Shown here: positions 47,016 through 60,500 of the stretch, piece after piece
Layout: the number at the start of each line of letters is the position of its first letter
Position numbering within the stretch: position 1 is the stretch's first letter
Assembly (NCBI RefSeq): GCF_001625215.2
Contig: NC_030384.2
Location: 46,162,390-46,226,389 of the forward strand
DNA length: 64,000 nucleotides
Direction of reading: 5' to 3'
Source of the DNA: Daucus carota subsp. sativus
Taxonomy: Eukaryota; Streptophyta; Magnoliopsida; Apiales; Apiaceae
Translations under genes and position numbers: made by a program
Notes under the pieces: generated by a model
Told to the model about the DNA's origin: nothing
The model's input: only the letters and a program-made list of their open reading frames with translations
Database searches by the model: none

Positions 47016-47522
47016 CATCTTAAAATTACAAAAAAAAAATAAATTAATAATTGCTAGAGACTGCTTCTTGATTATATTGTAAATTATTGAAGTCATTCCA
47101 TTAGTTTTGGGATAAATATCGGATGCGACATTTTCAGTGTCATGTCATATGTTAGATTAAACCTTATCTTAAATTTGTATATATAAATTTTGTTATCCAA
47201 GTTCCAAAAGGGAAAACACAACAAAAAAATTTCGACTGCTTAGTATTACTATAAGCCATCAACACTATTATTCCATTAATATATCATATACAACACTAAT
47301 ATTTCAGCGTTCTTCTTTGATACAAGATTGCAATTCAACTCTATTGGGCCAATGAGAGTAAACAATAGGAGGAGATTACAAATTTTGTTGTTTTAGGTGT
47401 AAAATCTATTTTCAAAACGCCTATTCACTTTTGCCTATTATTTCTGTTCACCGTGTCAATTGTTTATCATCTCCCCTTGTAATAATGAAAGAACCGGCTA
47501 CTCAGTGAGTTAAGTACAGTGG
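47016..47522. other. Convergent intergenic region PXN / ABC1K3
   Basis: About 500 bp of AT-rich DNA between two stop codons on opposite strands. It should contain both 3' UTRs and poly(A) sites, possibly overlapping. No gene is seen. Confidence 0.6.
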
Positions 47523-50500
47523 TTACAAGGTGGAAGTCGAAACTGTTGGGGCTCTAAGAAATTGTTGCAGCAACCGAGCCGCAAAACGTTGTGTGATTCC
47601 ACCAAATACACGACGTCCTAGATTCTGGGCCTCTGGTTCTTGAAGGACCTGCAAGTGCAATGCCTGGCAGTAAGCGTGACATTCTATAAACAAAAATAAA
47701 TAAATTAAGGAGAGTACCCTCAGTTTACTCTTCTCATAGGCCTTATAATCATTTGTACACCACAACCTTAATCATCTATAGCGATCTATGAAAAATATAA
47801 TATACATTTCAGCGCCATTGCTGATCTGATGTCCACTGTATTATATTATATACGACTGTAAACCAAATAAAATTCCTTACCTGTAAAAGGGGCCGCAACA
47901 TGGTAGGATCAAAATTCTCAGTGGACCTAAGAAGCCCCCAAATCCTAATTACCTGTGCTCTAAGTTCCATCAAATTTTCCTGTTCACTATCACTCAGCAA
48001 GGTAGGCCCAGCTGTGTTATTGAAAAACAAATTTTTTAAAGGCCCTGGAATAGCGTTGTACGTATCAATCATTGTGCCAAATATAACAGCTTCAGAAACT
48101 CGGACAGACTCTCTTATAACTAACGCTCTGAGCTGTTCACCATCGGGACCCAATAGTAGCTTCAGCACAGGTTGTAATGCATCATTTGCTGAAAAATCTT
48201 TATCCATTTTACCCTGGACAAGCAAGTTTTCAAGTCTATTCCACCTGAATATATCACATTTACAAACTTAGAATCCTACATTATTGAACAATCAGAAAAC
48301 AGCATCATCACAAATTGTTTCACCTAGTATCTAATGACTGCACAATAAATATTATAAGTATGTGAATCTTTATCAATTAAAAAAACATATTATCAAAGTA
48401 CAAGCAACTGAGATTGCTGCTCCTCAATATTCAGTGTATAGCATAAAAGTATAAATAAATGTTGCAAACAAAATCAATTGTCAAAATGGGATTTACTAGG
48501 AAGTGATTATCAAAAAAGCCATGAAATTACATACCTAAACCTCCCATCCTTGAAGAGCAAATCAATAAGAGCATCTCTAAGATATGGATTTGGATCAGTG
48601 AGAAGTCTTTTGGCAAAATATGGATATGAAGCAGCCAGAACCTTGAAATTTGGATCAGCATACAGTGCCAAGCCTTCCAGAACAGTTAGCGATCTTAATA
48701 TCAATGCATAATAAGCTGGGACTGCATCAACGGTGACCATCAAGATTAACTTTAGAGGAAATGTTTGAACTTGATATAATATTATTAAAATGATTACACA
48801 TACAACTAATTTATTACAAGTAAATATTAACCAAATATCTTTCTACAAAGCAAAATGATACTCCACAAGCATTATTTTCCGAAACATCACATCTTAAATT
48901 TGTTTTGTTATTAAATTATCTTATCCATATTACAGTCTTCACTTTTTGGTATCAAAAGTACTACATGGAGTCCATAAGTGTGTTTTAGGTAATCTAAACA
49001 TTATTTTGACGATAACTTTTGTTTTTCCTTACAGCATTATTTTATTTTGAGGATGGAGATAGTTTAATTTTCTAGGAGTAACTAATTGGTGATTTATTTA
49101 CCTATTCGACTAATCATACAAAATCTCAAGGTCACAGTGCAATAGTTAAGACTATAAAATTACATGTTGGGAATAGCACACAAAGTTCTAAGGTAGCTAT
49201 CAAACTAAAGCAATGATCAACTTACTACCAATGCTCAAGGAATATTAAATAAAATAATTCTAATTTCTTAATATAAAGATCAGCTATTCTAAAGTAATCT
49301 TACAAATAATTAATAATTATGTGTTTGTACTCTTTCATGATCTAAGTGTCAATTACCAATTAACCAGTGGTATTCATACATCTTTATAGAAAGAACCAAC
49401 TAAAAATTGATATATCTGGTCCTGGTTGTCACAACCAAGGATCTCACTAGTCACTCGCAGTTCAAGAAGCAATGTCAGAAACACTGCGGACACTTGGTAT
49501 TTAAATCTAGTACATATTCTTCCAGGGTCTTAAAAAGACGTGTTGTAACTACACTGAAGGACTCAGACTATGATAGTTTAAACTAACAGTTTCCATAGTT
49601 CAATTATATTTTAGATGGATGAAATAAGGTTCCTCATAAGCTATAAGTGAAAAAGAATCGACTTTTTAAATTAATAAATAAACACCACAGTGTCTCACCA
49701 TTAAATGGATACTCGTAAAGTACAGCCCCGAGGCCGTCAACTATTGTTTTGAAGTTGAGTTCGCTCACAGTTGCATTGAGTGCATCATCAAAGAAGTTCT
49801 TAAGGGCTGGTACTATTGGAGAAATGTCGATATCAGGGGACAAAAAGTCCAATGCATAATAATCACGAGCCATAGCTTCATAGTCCCGATTTACTAGGTG
49901 AACAACATGACCTATGATAGCTGATCTTGCATCTTCAGGAGTCTCACTCATCATCCCAAAATCTAGAAAAGCGAGTTTTCCATCAGGTGTCGCCAAGAGA
50001 TTTCCAGGATGAGGATCAGCATGAAAATACCCATACTCAAGTAGCTGTCTAAGACTGCACTGAATACCAGCATTAACCAGATCCAACACTTTTAACCCTT
50101 GCCTTTCAATAGCGTCTTGCTCACTTAACTTAACGCCTTCAACCCATTCCATTGTTAAAACTTTCACACTGGTGTAGTCCCAAAATATATCTGGTACAAG
50201 GACATCCGCCTTGTCAGCATACAGCTTTCTAAACCTCTTGGCATTTTGACCCTCCTGCATAGACCTGTAAAAATTAACATTCAAACCAAGAAAATCTGAT
50301 ACAATTTCTTTTCTTATTTATGTTTGATATAGTAAAAAGAAACAGTCTAGACAAATTGTTTAGCTTCAATTTAAAGTGTAAAAAGTAAAACCATGATGAG
50401 AGATCAACCTGCACATAGTTGAGCTCTTGATAAACTCTACCAGCAAATTCATCTATAAGAGCCACAACGTCACTGGTAATTATGTCCACATATTTATTTA

Positions 50501-51878
50501 TAAGGTGTCCTAAACCCCTTATCAGGTAGAAATCCAGTCCTATAATTTCTTCAATTCCAGGTCGCTGCACCTTCACGGCAACTACCTGCCCAGAGTATTT
50601 AAGCCGAGCCTTATAAACTTGGCCTAGACTGGCTGCAGCAATTGGTGTTACCGATATTGACGAGTATATTGATTCAAGCGGAAGACCCAGCTCTCTCTCA
50701 ATACATGAAAGCGCCTCTGCATCCGGAAATGTCGGCAAAGCATCCTGCTCAATCATCAAATGACAATGAAAGAATGTTTTAGCAAGTAAAATTTACTTTG
50801 ACACACTTCAACACATTTTTAACTGAGAGATCTATGTACATATATATCGGATATATCTGATTTCTCCTTCCATGGTGCAATAAGATGGCAGATGGGACTA
50901 TAATAGCTATGCACCATGCCCACAAAGATGAAACAAAACCAAACCTACAGACCAGTTCTAGAGTAACCTCAAGTTTGATGATAGAAGTTAGTAAAGTAGT
51001 GAAGTAGGACAATTCTTTTATCAATTAACTACAAGCAACACTAAAATACCATAAAGGCCATGCCAAATTTGAACTAGAAGATTTCCGATAACGAATTTGT
51101 AACAATTACTACTTTTTTGCCAAAATCTCAAAAATGTTCAGCTAAGCTACTATATTATAAACTAATTTTGCCAAAGCTTCAACTTAACTAGCTTCAACAC
51201 TACATCATCAAAGGCCAAAATTCACCTAAAAAATCTCCAAACAACTAACAATAATCACCACACGAAAAAAACTAAACAATTTCCAATTTCACAAAATTCA
51301 ATGTTAAAAGAACTTAAACACAAACAAATCAAAAGAGGGGCTACTACCTGCAATTCCGCAAGCTCTTCAAGATACTCAGGCGGGCACAAATCGGGTCGGG
51401 TCGACAAACCCTGTCCAATTTTGACAAAAGTAGGGCCCAAACCAGTCAAAACCTTCCTCAGTTCAACAGCTCTGAATCTCCTCCTCTCATCAACCAGCCC
51501 CTGTAACTGATCAACCCAAACCCTAAGCCCAAACAACCCAATTCCAGATAAAATCTTAAAAGCCCTCCCCAACACCTTAAATGGGCTTGACCCATACCTA
51601 CTCGAAAGCATTTCTGGGCTGTAAACAGTAGCATTCACAGCCCGGGCCAAAGCCTTTGCTTCAGCTTGCATATCCTCAGTTCGATCCAGTGATGATGATA
51701 AGTCCAGTACAACCGGAACGACGGCGTTTTTGTTGTTGTTTGATGAGGATGTGTTCGGGGCCTCAGCTAGCGCCGCCTGTAGCGGCGGCGCTGCTCGTCG
51801 GAAGGTTGTGGTGGTGGGTTTGGAGTAGCCGGAAGTGGGGATGGAGAAGCCGGCGCCGGCGAGAGAGAGTGTGGACAT
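47523..51878 (-). CDS. ABC1K3: ABC1K3, plastoglobule atypical kinase (ADCK/UbiB family)
   Basis: A chloroplast plastoglobule kinase acting with ABC1K1 on tocopherol, plastoquinone and carotenoid metabolism and light-stress tolerance. Six exons on the minus strand (51878-51348, 50744-50409, 50254-49699, 48721-48535, 48244-47881, 47648-47523) give 699 aa; Arabidopsis ABC1K3 is about 711. The start MSTLSLAGAGFSIP opens a Ser/Ala/Thr-rich transit peptide; an upstream in-frame ATG at 51983 would add 35 residues. Motifs: KIGQGLSTRPD (from 153), Ala-rich loop AAASLGQVY (213-221), VAVK lysine 235, ExD-like QELNYVQ, HADPHPGN (367-374) and LDFG (386-389). The C-terminal half (YALILRSLTVLEGLALYADP, RWNRLENLL) is typical of ABC1K3. 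All introns are GT-AG. It is convergent with PXN and divergent from LUT5. Confidence 0.95.
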
Positions 51879-52338
51879 TCTGTTAAAAAACGTCCGGCGA
51901 GCGAGACCAGTTTGTTTAGGTTGTTGAAGATAGCAACAGGCAACAGATGATAATGATATTACACGTACGCTAAAACTATTCACTTTGTTAAACTACTTTG
52001 CGTGCGAGTATGTAAACACATGTTGGCTTATTTTTCGTTCATACTTTCCATTTTGGACCGATAGTTCCATAATTCGATGTTATTTCATTTTGTTGCTAAT
52101 TAGTGTGATGGTTTTTTATGTTTTGATAAAAACTTGAACATAAATTTTTAATTGAGTTTGATTTTAATATAATATGATATTTTTATTTCCTACTTTTCCT
52201 CTCTTTTTTTACACGCTATTTTTATGTCCCTCTTTTATACATTAAAAATCAATAATCTCATCATTTCACTTACTTTTCTTTCTTCTTTCTACTGTTTTAT
52301 ACATATATTTTTTTAACTTCCGTATCCAAACCAAGAGG

Positions 52339-52732
52339 GGTGTATTGGATGGTATTTTAAAGCATTTTTTTCATTTTGTTTGAAATTCATTAAAATCTTG
52401 AGTTATTCAATTGAGATTTTAAATTATGTTACAAAATCTGGTGGTTTTCTATTGGGATTGTTTAGAATCTATTAAAATATGATGGTATTCAAATGCTTAT
52501 GAATTTTTCTGGATTTCATAAAATGATGGATTTTGTGGTATTCTTCTTTGTATTTTAAATTTTTTAAATCTCACCAAAATGAATGGGATTTTAAAGCATT
52601 ATGCTTAGATTCCATCAGCTCTGCGACATTTTATCAAGAATCCGCACAAAATCAAAATCACATGTAATTCATTAAAATCCATACCCAAAAAATAATACAT
52701 TAAAATCTTAATTTAATACACCGCGTAAATAT
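52339..52732. mobile_element. MITE candidate with GGTGTATT termini
   Basis: The left end GGTGTATTGGATGGTATTTT and the reversed right end GGTGTATTAAATTAAGATTT share an imperfect inverted repeat. The interior repeats ATTTTAAAGCATT and AAAATC motifs. This end type is common in plant genomes. The target duplication is not clear, so the superfamily is left open. Confidence 0.5.
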
Positions 52733-53161
52733 AAAAATTTGGCCAGCGGAGAGAGTAGCAAGATCAGAGAGGAGAGGGGTGAGTCTTAATTTGGTAAAGG
52801 TCAGTGTTTATTTTTGATAAGGAAGGAAACCAAACAGTGTCAGTCGTGCACGTGAGACTGTGAGAGTGCGCTAGCGTGTCACTATAGTGTCTTCGTATCT
52901 CACTTGTCACGTGAATTTGTGATGCCCATTGGTTTTGTCCTGTGTCTAAACTTGTTTCTAAATTAATTATTATTTATTATACAATAATAGAAATTAGAAA
53001 TTTTTAATTCTAACAATAACCATGGTTTTTCTTTAAAATCCACTTTGATATATTTCATTTGTATGTGATTGATGATCTGTTATTTTATATAAATTTACAA
53101 CCAATGTATTTGTCAATGGTTCGAAATTTTGAGCGGTTAACTTTCGCATTATTATGATAAA

Positions 53162-53191
53162 CTAGCATAAAAGCCCGTGCGAGGCACGGGG
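53162..53191 (-). mobile_element. Helitron 3' terminus (hairpin plus CTAG)
   Basis: Read on the minus strand the order is a GC-rich hairpin (GCCCCGTGC, CTC, GCACGGGC), then about 7 bases (TTTTATG), then CTAG followed by host T at 53161. A short GC hairpin a few bases before a terminal CTRR, inserted next to T, is the Helitron 3' end. The body would extend to the right in window coordinates. I could not locate the 5' TC end, so only the terminus is annotated. Confidence 0.68.
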
Positions 53192-53401
53192 CTCTAGTTT
53201 TTGCTGTATTTTAAATAATATTCATATGTCATTATATTGTTCTTGTACGGACCTTGAGTTTGTATTATGTTTTAAATAATATCTGTGTGTCATCATATTG
53301 TTTCGAGCGTAACTATTACGTTTTACTTTTTGACAAAATACGTAAACATGAAAAATGTAATATATGCAATCTAATAGCATTAATAGTAATAATAAGTACT
53401 A

Positions 53402-53692
53402 TTCCCTCCATTCCATTTTATATGACCCTTATTCTTTTTTGAGACATCTCTAAAATAATGAACTTACTATACTTACTATTTTTAAACACTACTTATCGCT
53501 ATTACACACACTACTTCTCTATTTTATACTCTTTTATATTAAATAAACACTATTACACTCACTACTTACCATCACTATCTCAAATCTATTATTAAATTTT
53601 GATATTTTCCAACTAAATTTCCTCTTTTTTACTACTTTTTTCTTAATCTCCGTGAAAGTCAAATAAGGTCACCTAAAATAGGACGAAGGGAG
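53402..53692. mobile_element. Stowaway-type MITE
   Basis: The left end TTCCCTCCATTCCATTTTAT and the reversed right end CTCCCTTCGTCCTATTTTAG, with TA at 53400-53401 and 53693-53694. Length is 291 bp. The interior is AT-rich and non-coding. It lies next to the Helitron terminus and may be nested within it. Confidence 0.82.
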
Positions 53693-55685
53693 TATATTTT
53701 TTAAAAAAATTATAGATCAAAAACTACATTTGAAATGATATTTCTATATTCAAATTCGTTAGGATATAGAGACCATCATCATATTATCAATGTTCAAAAT
53801 TATATTCGAAATTAATACTGAAATTTTAAATTTTAAATATATTATACCTCATTAAAAGAATCTGTAATTTATTGTTGAAATTATTAAATTATTTCAACTA
53901 ATATACCATGATTTTGATAAAAACCTGTTTTTGATATGTGAATTACGATATCCTAAATCATGATTAAATGAAGATGTGTGGTCCGCGTTACCCTACATTT
54001 AATTCTTCTTTTTTGAGCGTACGTTTGCATAATTATTAAAGTGATACATGATGGAGTAGATCATCAACACATTCTTTTTAGCATATGTTGCACACATTTT
54101 GTATAAATAAAAATTGAAACATGTGTTGTACGTAAAAAGACACGTACCTTATTTTATTATAAAAGTATCAATTGAACTACTAACCATATAATTGCACCCC
54201 AAAAATTTCTGACACCTTTGATGTGTCTTATCCTTTTATTTTTCATATCAATTATATAGTACTTCAATGTATTATATTTTTATTGTTAATTTAAAAATAT
54301 TTGATGAATATTACTTTGATACAGTATGTTATAACATTATCTCGTTATAAAATTTTAATTTTCAATAATTAGTTTTTTGAGCTTGTCTATTAAGACTTTT
54401 AATGATTTTTCATGTAATCGTTATAAAATAGATCTCAAACAAATGATTTTATGGAATTTCAAATAGCAAAAAGAGAGTAGATATGAGTTAGGCATCATGA
54501 AGTTCATAAAACCATAAAATATTTAGTTCAATTAGTCGTGTAGTTACTTTTTTAGCTTTGTGCAAACTCACATTTTTAATATTTTGATACTCGTATTTAT
54601 TAGGAGTGATCAATGTGGCATATCATGTTCAATTGTTAAAGATCAAGTTATATATTCGATATTTTGAATCATGAAAAAACTATTCTTGTTCTAGTCCCGT
54701 TTAACCAGATATTAGTTTCACCGTATCGCATCAGATTATCCGGTTCAGAATTAATTATATTTTATTAGTTTAATTTGTAAATGATTAATTTAACTGTAGT
54801 TTGAATCATTTTATTTAACTGGTATGTTATATATTGGATGATGGCATATTAAAAATTATAGTTTTAAGACTTTAATATATATAACTTATTTCTCTGTGTT
54901 ATTTTATTTAACAAAGTAAAATTTATAACTCAAATCTTTTTAGTAGTTCTCGTAAACGCGTTTTATTATTATGTGGTTGACTTTTGATTAACAATATAAA
55001 ATTTTCTTAAATTCACCTTCATATCACAAGTTATAGTATTTCAAATACATATATCATCAAAATTATATCATTTAGATATATTTTCCGACACCAAATTTGA
55101 TGTATTGTCACTATCCTTATATCTATAATTTTTTTTAAAAAAGATTTAGTTACACATCAAATTCTGAATTCATAAGTTTAAAATAAAAAAATATTCTACA
55201 TAGGAATATTCTTTCAATCACCTTATTTCGTGTTCTCCAAAATATTGTAATCTCTTTGTAAATTGCCTTTTATAATAAAAGAAATTAATATGACATAGCC
55301 CATGTTGAAAGCCCATCAATTTTTCCTTTCAAAGATGCTCGCTTAAACCTCAGTTTTTGTACTTATTTCTCACATTCATGACTTAAAATTTCTATAATAT
55401 TGTATCGGTGCTCGTTTAAACTATTAAGTTAGATTTGTATTCGAATACGAATTATATCTATTTTTTGAAATCCGAATCATGGCACGAACCCGATTATTCA
55501 TATTTTTTTAATTTTAAATTTATTTATGTAAATAATTAATTTATAGATATTAATCTATCATGTAAACAGTATATGAGACTTTACTGAAATAATAACTCAT
55601 CTCAAATAAATAAGATATTGAGACGAATATAAATACAAAAGTTTTAAAGTATGTGATTAATGCTTTTGAGTAATAAACTAATTGT

Positions 55686-55908
55686 TTGTGTAGCTCAAGT
55701 GGTTTGAGTGATGTATTTGTATTAGAGAGATCCCGAGTTCGAGCCTCATGAATAACATCTTTTTTTTATATATATGAGAAGATGTTAGGTTCGGAGTTAG
55801 ACTCAGGTTCGGAGTTAGGTAATTTATTTGCTCAGGAGGGAGGCTTGACACGAACCTGTTGGGCTACTATATATATAAGTAGATAAGTAGATAAGTAGAT
55901 AAGTAGAA
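55686..55908 (+). mobile_element. tRNA-derived SINE-like element
   Basis: RNA polymerase III internal promoter boxes are visible. The A box is TAGCTCAAGTGG (55691-55702) and the B box AGTTCGAGCCTC (55736-55747), spaced as in a tRNA gene. The downstream part no longer folds as a tRNA; it has a tandem GGTTCGGAGTTAG motif and ends in an AAGTAGAT repeat tail (about 55877-55908). That is the head-body-simple-tail layout of plant SINEs. The flanking target duplication was not found, so boundaries are approximate. Confidence 0.6.
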
Positions 55909-57533
55909 GTAATGTAACCGGTATTTGATTAATTATATCGGTCCTCGAAAATCGATCTTCTAAAGATTTTGGCTAAAATTAGATAAATGATATCATATAA
56001 TTGATGAAAAATATTTTAATATTTTCTAGTTCCTACTCCTCTCTTTCTCGTGTCTAAAAATCTAATTAATTCCGTCATATTTACTATATCTATCGAAATT
56101 TTGACATTGCATCAAAATGTCACGTTATTTATCATGCTAATAAAATAATATTTTTTTATAACAGTAATTTATATCATTATAACTTGAAGAAGGTTTATAG
56201 AATTTTATTATCTTATAACATTTCCTCTCAGATATCATTTTATATTCTAAATGATTAACTTTTTAAATTTCAAAATATTGTGAGAAGGGTTTGAAGACTT
56301 ATTATATTTTATATAAATATAATTGACTTTAGCCACGTTAGACGACCTTATCGCTAAACCCTCACCTCTTGAATGGGATATGGATTAAAGAAAAAAATTT
56401 GTCTTTCATTAGAAAACCGAATTATGTGTGCGCACCGCAACGGCTATTATTAATTGCTTCTGAAATTATTTCCTAAGATTCTACTTTAATACTCCGTATA
56501 AATGGGCCGGTGGCGATCTGAAATAATACAATGTATCAACTGAAAGTGGAAGTGGGGATAGAGGAAAGTAATGCTTTAAACCTAAGATACATAGCGTATG
56601 CTTAGTCGATTAATCCAAATGATTGACTTTAAAACGATTAGTTTTTCTGCTTGATCCAAATTTATTATAATTCCACCAATGATTATGCATTTAAGAATCA
56701 ATGAACCAATAAACCAAATACATCAACTATTTATGATTCAGAAAAAATATACTCTGCCAAGCAGATGAACATACTCTCTCAGGTATAGGTATATTGAAAT
56801 GTTGAAATTTTATCAAATTTATATTAAATAAAATTTTAAGAAATCTAAACTTTAACATAATATAAAAACTAAAATCCAATCTATTATTGACATTAACGTA
56901 CTTGTAAAAATATTTTCTTAACACGGGAAAAAACACAAGTAACAAGTGATAGAAATTTTAATTCTCAAAAAAAAAAAACAAGTGATAGAAATTTTAAATC
57001 ACCTCATTGGACGACAATTATATTGGTGGACTAATAAAACATTCTTGTATTCAGTAATTAAATAATAATTTTTAATCAATTAGATGAGCTTATTGCCTCC
57101 CTACAGTTATATAATTTAATTTTAAAATTTTATTTTTTAAACACGAAATTCCTATTTATTAAAATAATAAATTAAGGAACTAAGCAGTACGTGGTTAGCT
57201 TTGCGGTCAGTGGGAGTACTATATTTCATTATTATATGCACGCATATGCTCCTAGAGTGGGGGGCTTTTCATAACAAGTGCAAAATATAACAATCACCAC
57301 TCTATCCATAAACATGTCTGTCCCTGATTTTAGGCTCCTCTGTTTCACTTCCCTGCAATAATAATATCCATAACACACAGACCAGACCAAACCAGACCAG
57401 TCTATCTATCTCTTCAGATAAAAAACAAGTAGCCCTGTAGTAACTTGTTTAAATATCTGAGCAAGACAATCCAGTGGAGCAGAAAGGCTGAGAGAGTTTT
57501 TTCTTGAGTCCAGGTGGGTGTGGCTTTCAGGCT

Positions 57534-60500
57534 ATGGCTACTATCACAGCTGCTAGTAGCCCTTGTTGGATGAATCATCATCATCATCATTACCACTCTT
57601 TTCACACACTTTCCTCTTCTTCAAGACTCTCCCAGTTCAATTCTCTATCATACCCTGCTCTCTATAGTCACAGTAACAATCCCAAATTCTCTTTAATCAG
57701 GTACCCTTAATTATATGCAGATATGAATGTATTTTCATTTGTTTGGTTCTTGAATACTGATTGGATTATGGGTTTTTTCTGTTTTTCGAATTCTTGGAGT
57801 TCTTTAAGTTTCCAAGCAGTTCTTGTCAATATTATATTTCTTGTTTCTTGAGCCGTGACTAAATAAGGGAAATAGTTAGTTGATTTTGGCTGTGAGGCAC
57901 TTGATGGAATATTATATTGACTATCGAATAGTTACTTTGGTGGGCTGGTTATATGGTAAGATAGTGAGGGTTTAATGGATTTACTAATCTTGGAAGTGGC
58001 TTGATTTGGATCATACTAATTGCAGATGCCAATCAACTGATACCGAAGACAAAACAAAGAGGACCTTGCTGGATAATGCAAGTAATTTGCTCACTAATTT
58101 GCTAAGTGGGGGAAGTCTAGGAACTATGCCTATTGCTGAGGGTGCAGTCTCTGATCTGTTCGACCGTCCGCTGTTCTTCTCATTGTATGACTGGTTTATA
58201 GAGGTAATGGTTATAGTTCTACTGAAATATGTATGAAGTGCAATTGACATTAAAGGAGGGACACTTTGAGTAAATACTTTTCGATATATACACTTGTGCG
58301 CGCGCACACACAGTCCACCCATGTTGCTAATAGATGACCAGAATTGTTGAGGATGAATATTTTATGTTTAAGAATAATACAAAAAGATAACTTAATATGT
58401 AATTCTGTAACTACTTGCTATTTTTTATATCCAGTTATTCGATAAAGAAATGTACAGAACTCAGATCCATCTTAAGAAAACAATGTAATTAGGAAAAAGT
58501 TACTTCCACCGAATCAAAGTCTTTTCGTTTCTTAAAGTTCTTTTGAGGACATTTCTGAACAAAATAGACAGTGCACAGATCTCTTATCCTTATATTCTGG
58601 AACAATGTGAGGATCATACATATGCATGTGTACTTCAATCCTGAAAGGTGGTCTAGGTAGTGTTGATGCTAGCAGTTGTTAGTCTTCCATTTAGGATTTA
58701 TGTTCTTGCAATGTTGTACATGGGTCCGTGCCTTCTTCTTATCTTGTCCCTCTAAAATTTTAAGAACTGATTTCCTTTTTTGATATCAATTTGGTCTTGC
58801 AGCATGGCTCGGTGTATAAACTTGCTTTTGGACCAAAAGCATTTGTTGTAGTGTCAGATCCCATCGTGGCAAGACATATACTTCGTGAAAACGCATTTTC
58901 TTATGACAAGGTATGATCTTATTCTAGTTGCAATAATTTTAGTATCTACATCTCCAGTGATATATACTCTCCAGTGACAATACACTTAGTATCCTGTATC
59001 CATATCTGAAGAGATAAATAACTAGACAATATGGAGACAACAAACAATCTTCTACCTGTAAAATAAACAATCGTAAACTCATTAACTTTTAATGGTAAAA
59101 ATTAGAATCAGTACCATACATAAAAAGATATTTTTGCCAAAGACTACTGTATTCGCTTGACATATATGGTTCCTTCACATGTATATATCATTTTAATCCT
59201 TTAGACATTAGAATCACCAATGCATTTGCCAGGGGGATACTTAAAAACAGAACTGCGAAACTTAACAACTTGTCCCAATCCCATATTAGGTGCACACTGC
59301 ACATGGATGAGTGTAGTACAGTCATAAGTTAGGTGTTAGGTAGCCAGCATTAAAGAAAATTGGTATAAACGAGTCAATAAATTTTGACATGAAGCATATA
59401 TAGAAGTCTTCATAAATATATGTATATATAAATGGAGATTACACATAACCACAACACAGAAATATATGAAAATATGAGATCATATAAAATATAATGAAGG
59501 AAACACAAAAATAAAACTCTACCTGGCCTCTTCTCTGCTAATTACATTCATCTAATCACCCCTATGCATATATAAACTGACAAATTTTTTTACTATCCAC
59601 TATCTGTGATTGTTGTATGACTCATATTTAAATTTGTATTTCGTAACTCAGTATGCATGTCTTTAGGGAGTTCTTGCCGATATTCTAGAACCAATAATGG
59701 GGAAAGGATTGATACCCGCTGATATTAGCACATGGAAACAGCGGAGAAGAGGTAGTTCTTTATGTAACTTAATTAGTGGTTGCTTGAGTTTATATGTATC
59801 GATCAATACAATCTTTTGCTCTATGTTTAATATAGTTTTTAAAAAATGATATATAAATCTATTTTTGAGCTTGTAAGGAGCTGTTAGTAGTAGTGCTGTG
59901 GTAAGATCTTTTGAGTCCTTTTAGTTACAGCACTCTTGCTCTAGTGATCTACCAGTACAATATAAATACAAATTTCTCTGCTTAAAGATACAGGCAATAT
60001 GTTCCTGTCCAGAACTATCTGTTTATCTTTTTGGGCCTCAAGTTTTAGACCATATAGCAAATGTGCTAGGTAGTTGCATATAAAAATTTATTTTCTAAAG
60101 ATTGGCTAAAATCTGTTAACTTGTTTTTGCAGTTATTGCACCTGGGTTTCACACTTTATATTTGGAAACAATGGTTAAAGTTTTTACAAGTTGTTCTGAG
60201 AGAACAATTTTGAAACTTGAAAACCTTCTAGAGGAAAGGAGCTTGACTGGACAAGAGACAGTTGAATTGGATCTTGAAGCAGAATTTTCGAATTTGGCAC
60301 TTGACATTATAGGACTTGGTGTTTTTAATTATGATTTCGGTTCTGTCACTAAAGAGTCCCCCGTGATTCAGGTTCGAGTCGAATGATATATTTTTTAAAA
60401 TTTTGACAAAGTTGTCTTTACTATCCACAACCTAATTGAGATGTTTTCAACTCATCTTATATTTATTTACAGCATGCACCCCCGTTCATATAATAAATAA

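Larger units (their letters stand above)
51879..57533. other. 5.6-kb repeat-rich interval between ABC1K3 and LUT5
   Basis: Divergent promoters sit at the two ends. The ABC1K3 5' UTR probably covers 51879 to about 52000. The LUT5 promoter and 5' UTR lie at about 57200-57533, where composition becomes more balanced. Between them is very AT-rich DNA with a MITE candidate (52339-52732), a Helitron terminus (53162), a Stowaway MITE (53402-53692) and a SINE-like element (55686-55908). A (CACACAGACCAGACC)-type repeat patch lies near 57375-57400. No protein-coding gene is supported. Confidence 0.6.

Noticed and set aside
51879..51983. Upstream in-frame ATG for ABC1K3 (35 extra residues)
   Set aside because: Possible, but the downstream ATG gives a start (MSTLSLAG) resembling the Arabidopsis ABC1K3 N terminus and a normal transit peptide. 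Kept only as an alternative.
55691..55747. Functional tRNA gene
   Set aside because: A and B boxes are present, but no acceptor stem, anticodon arm or correct 3' end can be folded; better explained as a tRNA-derived SINE.
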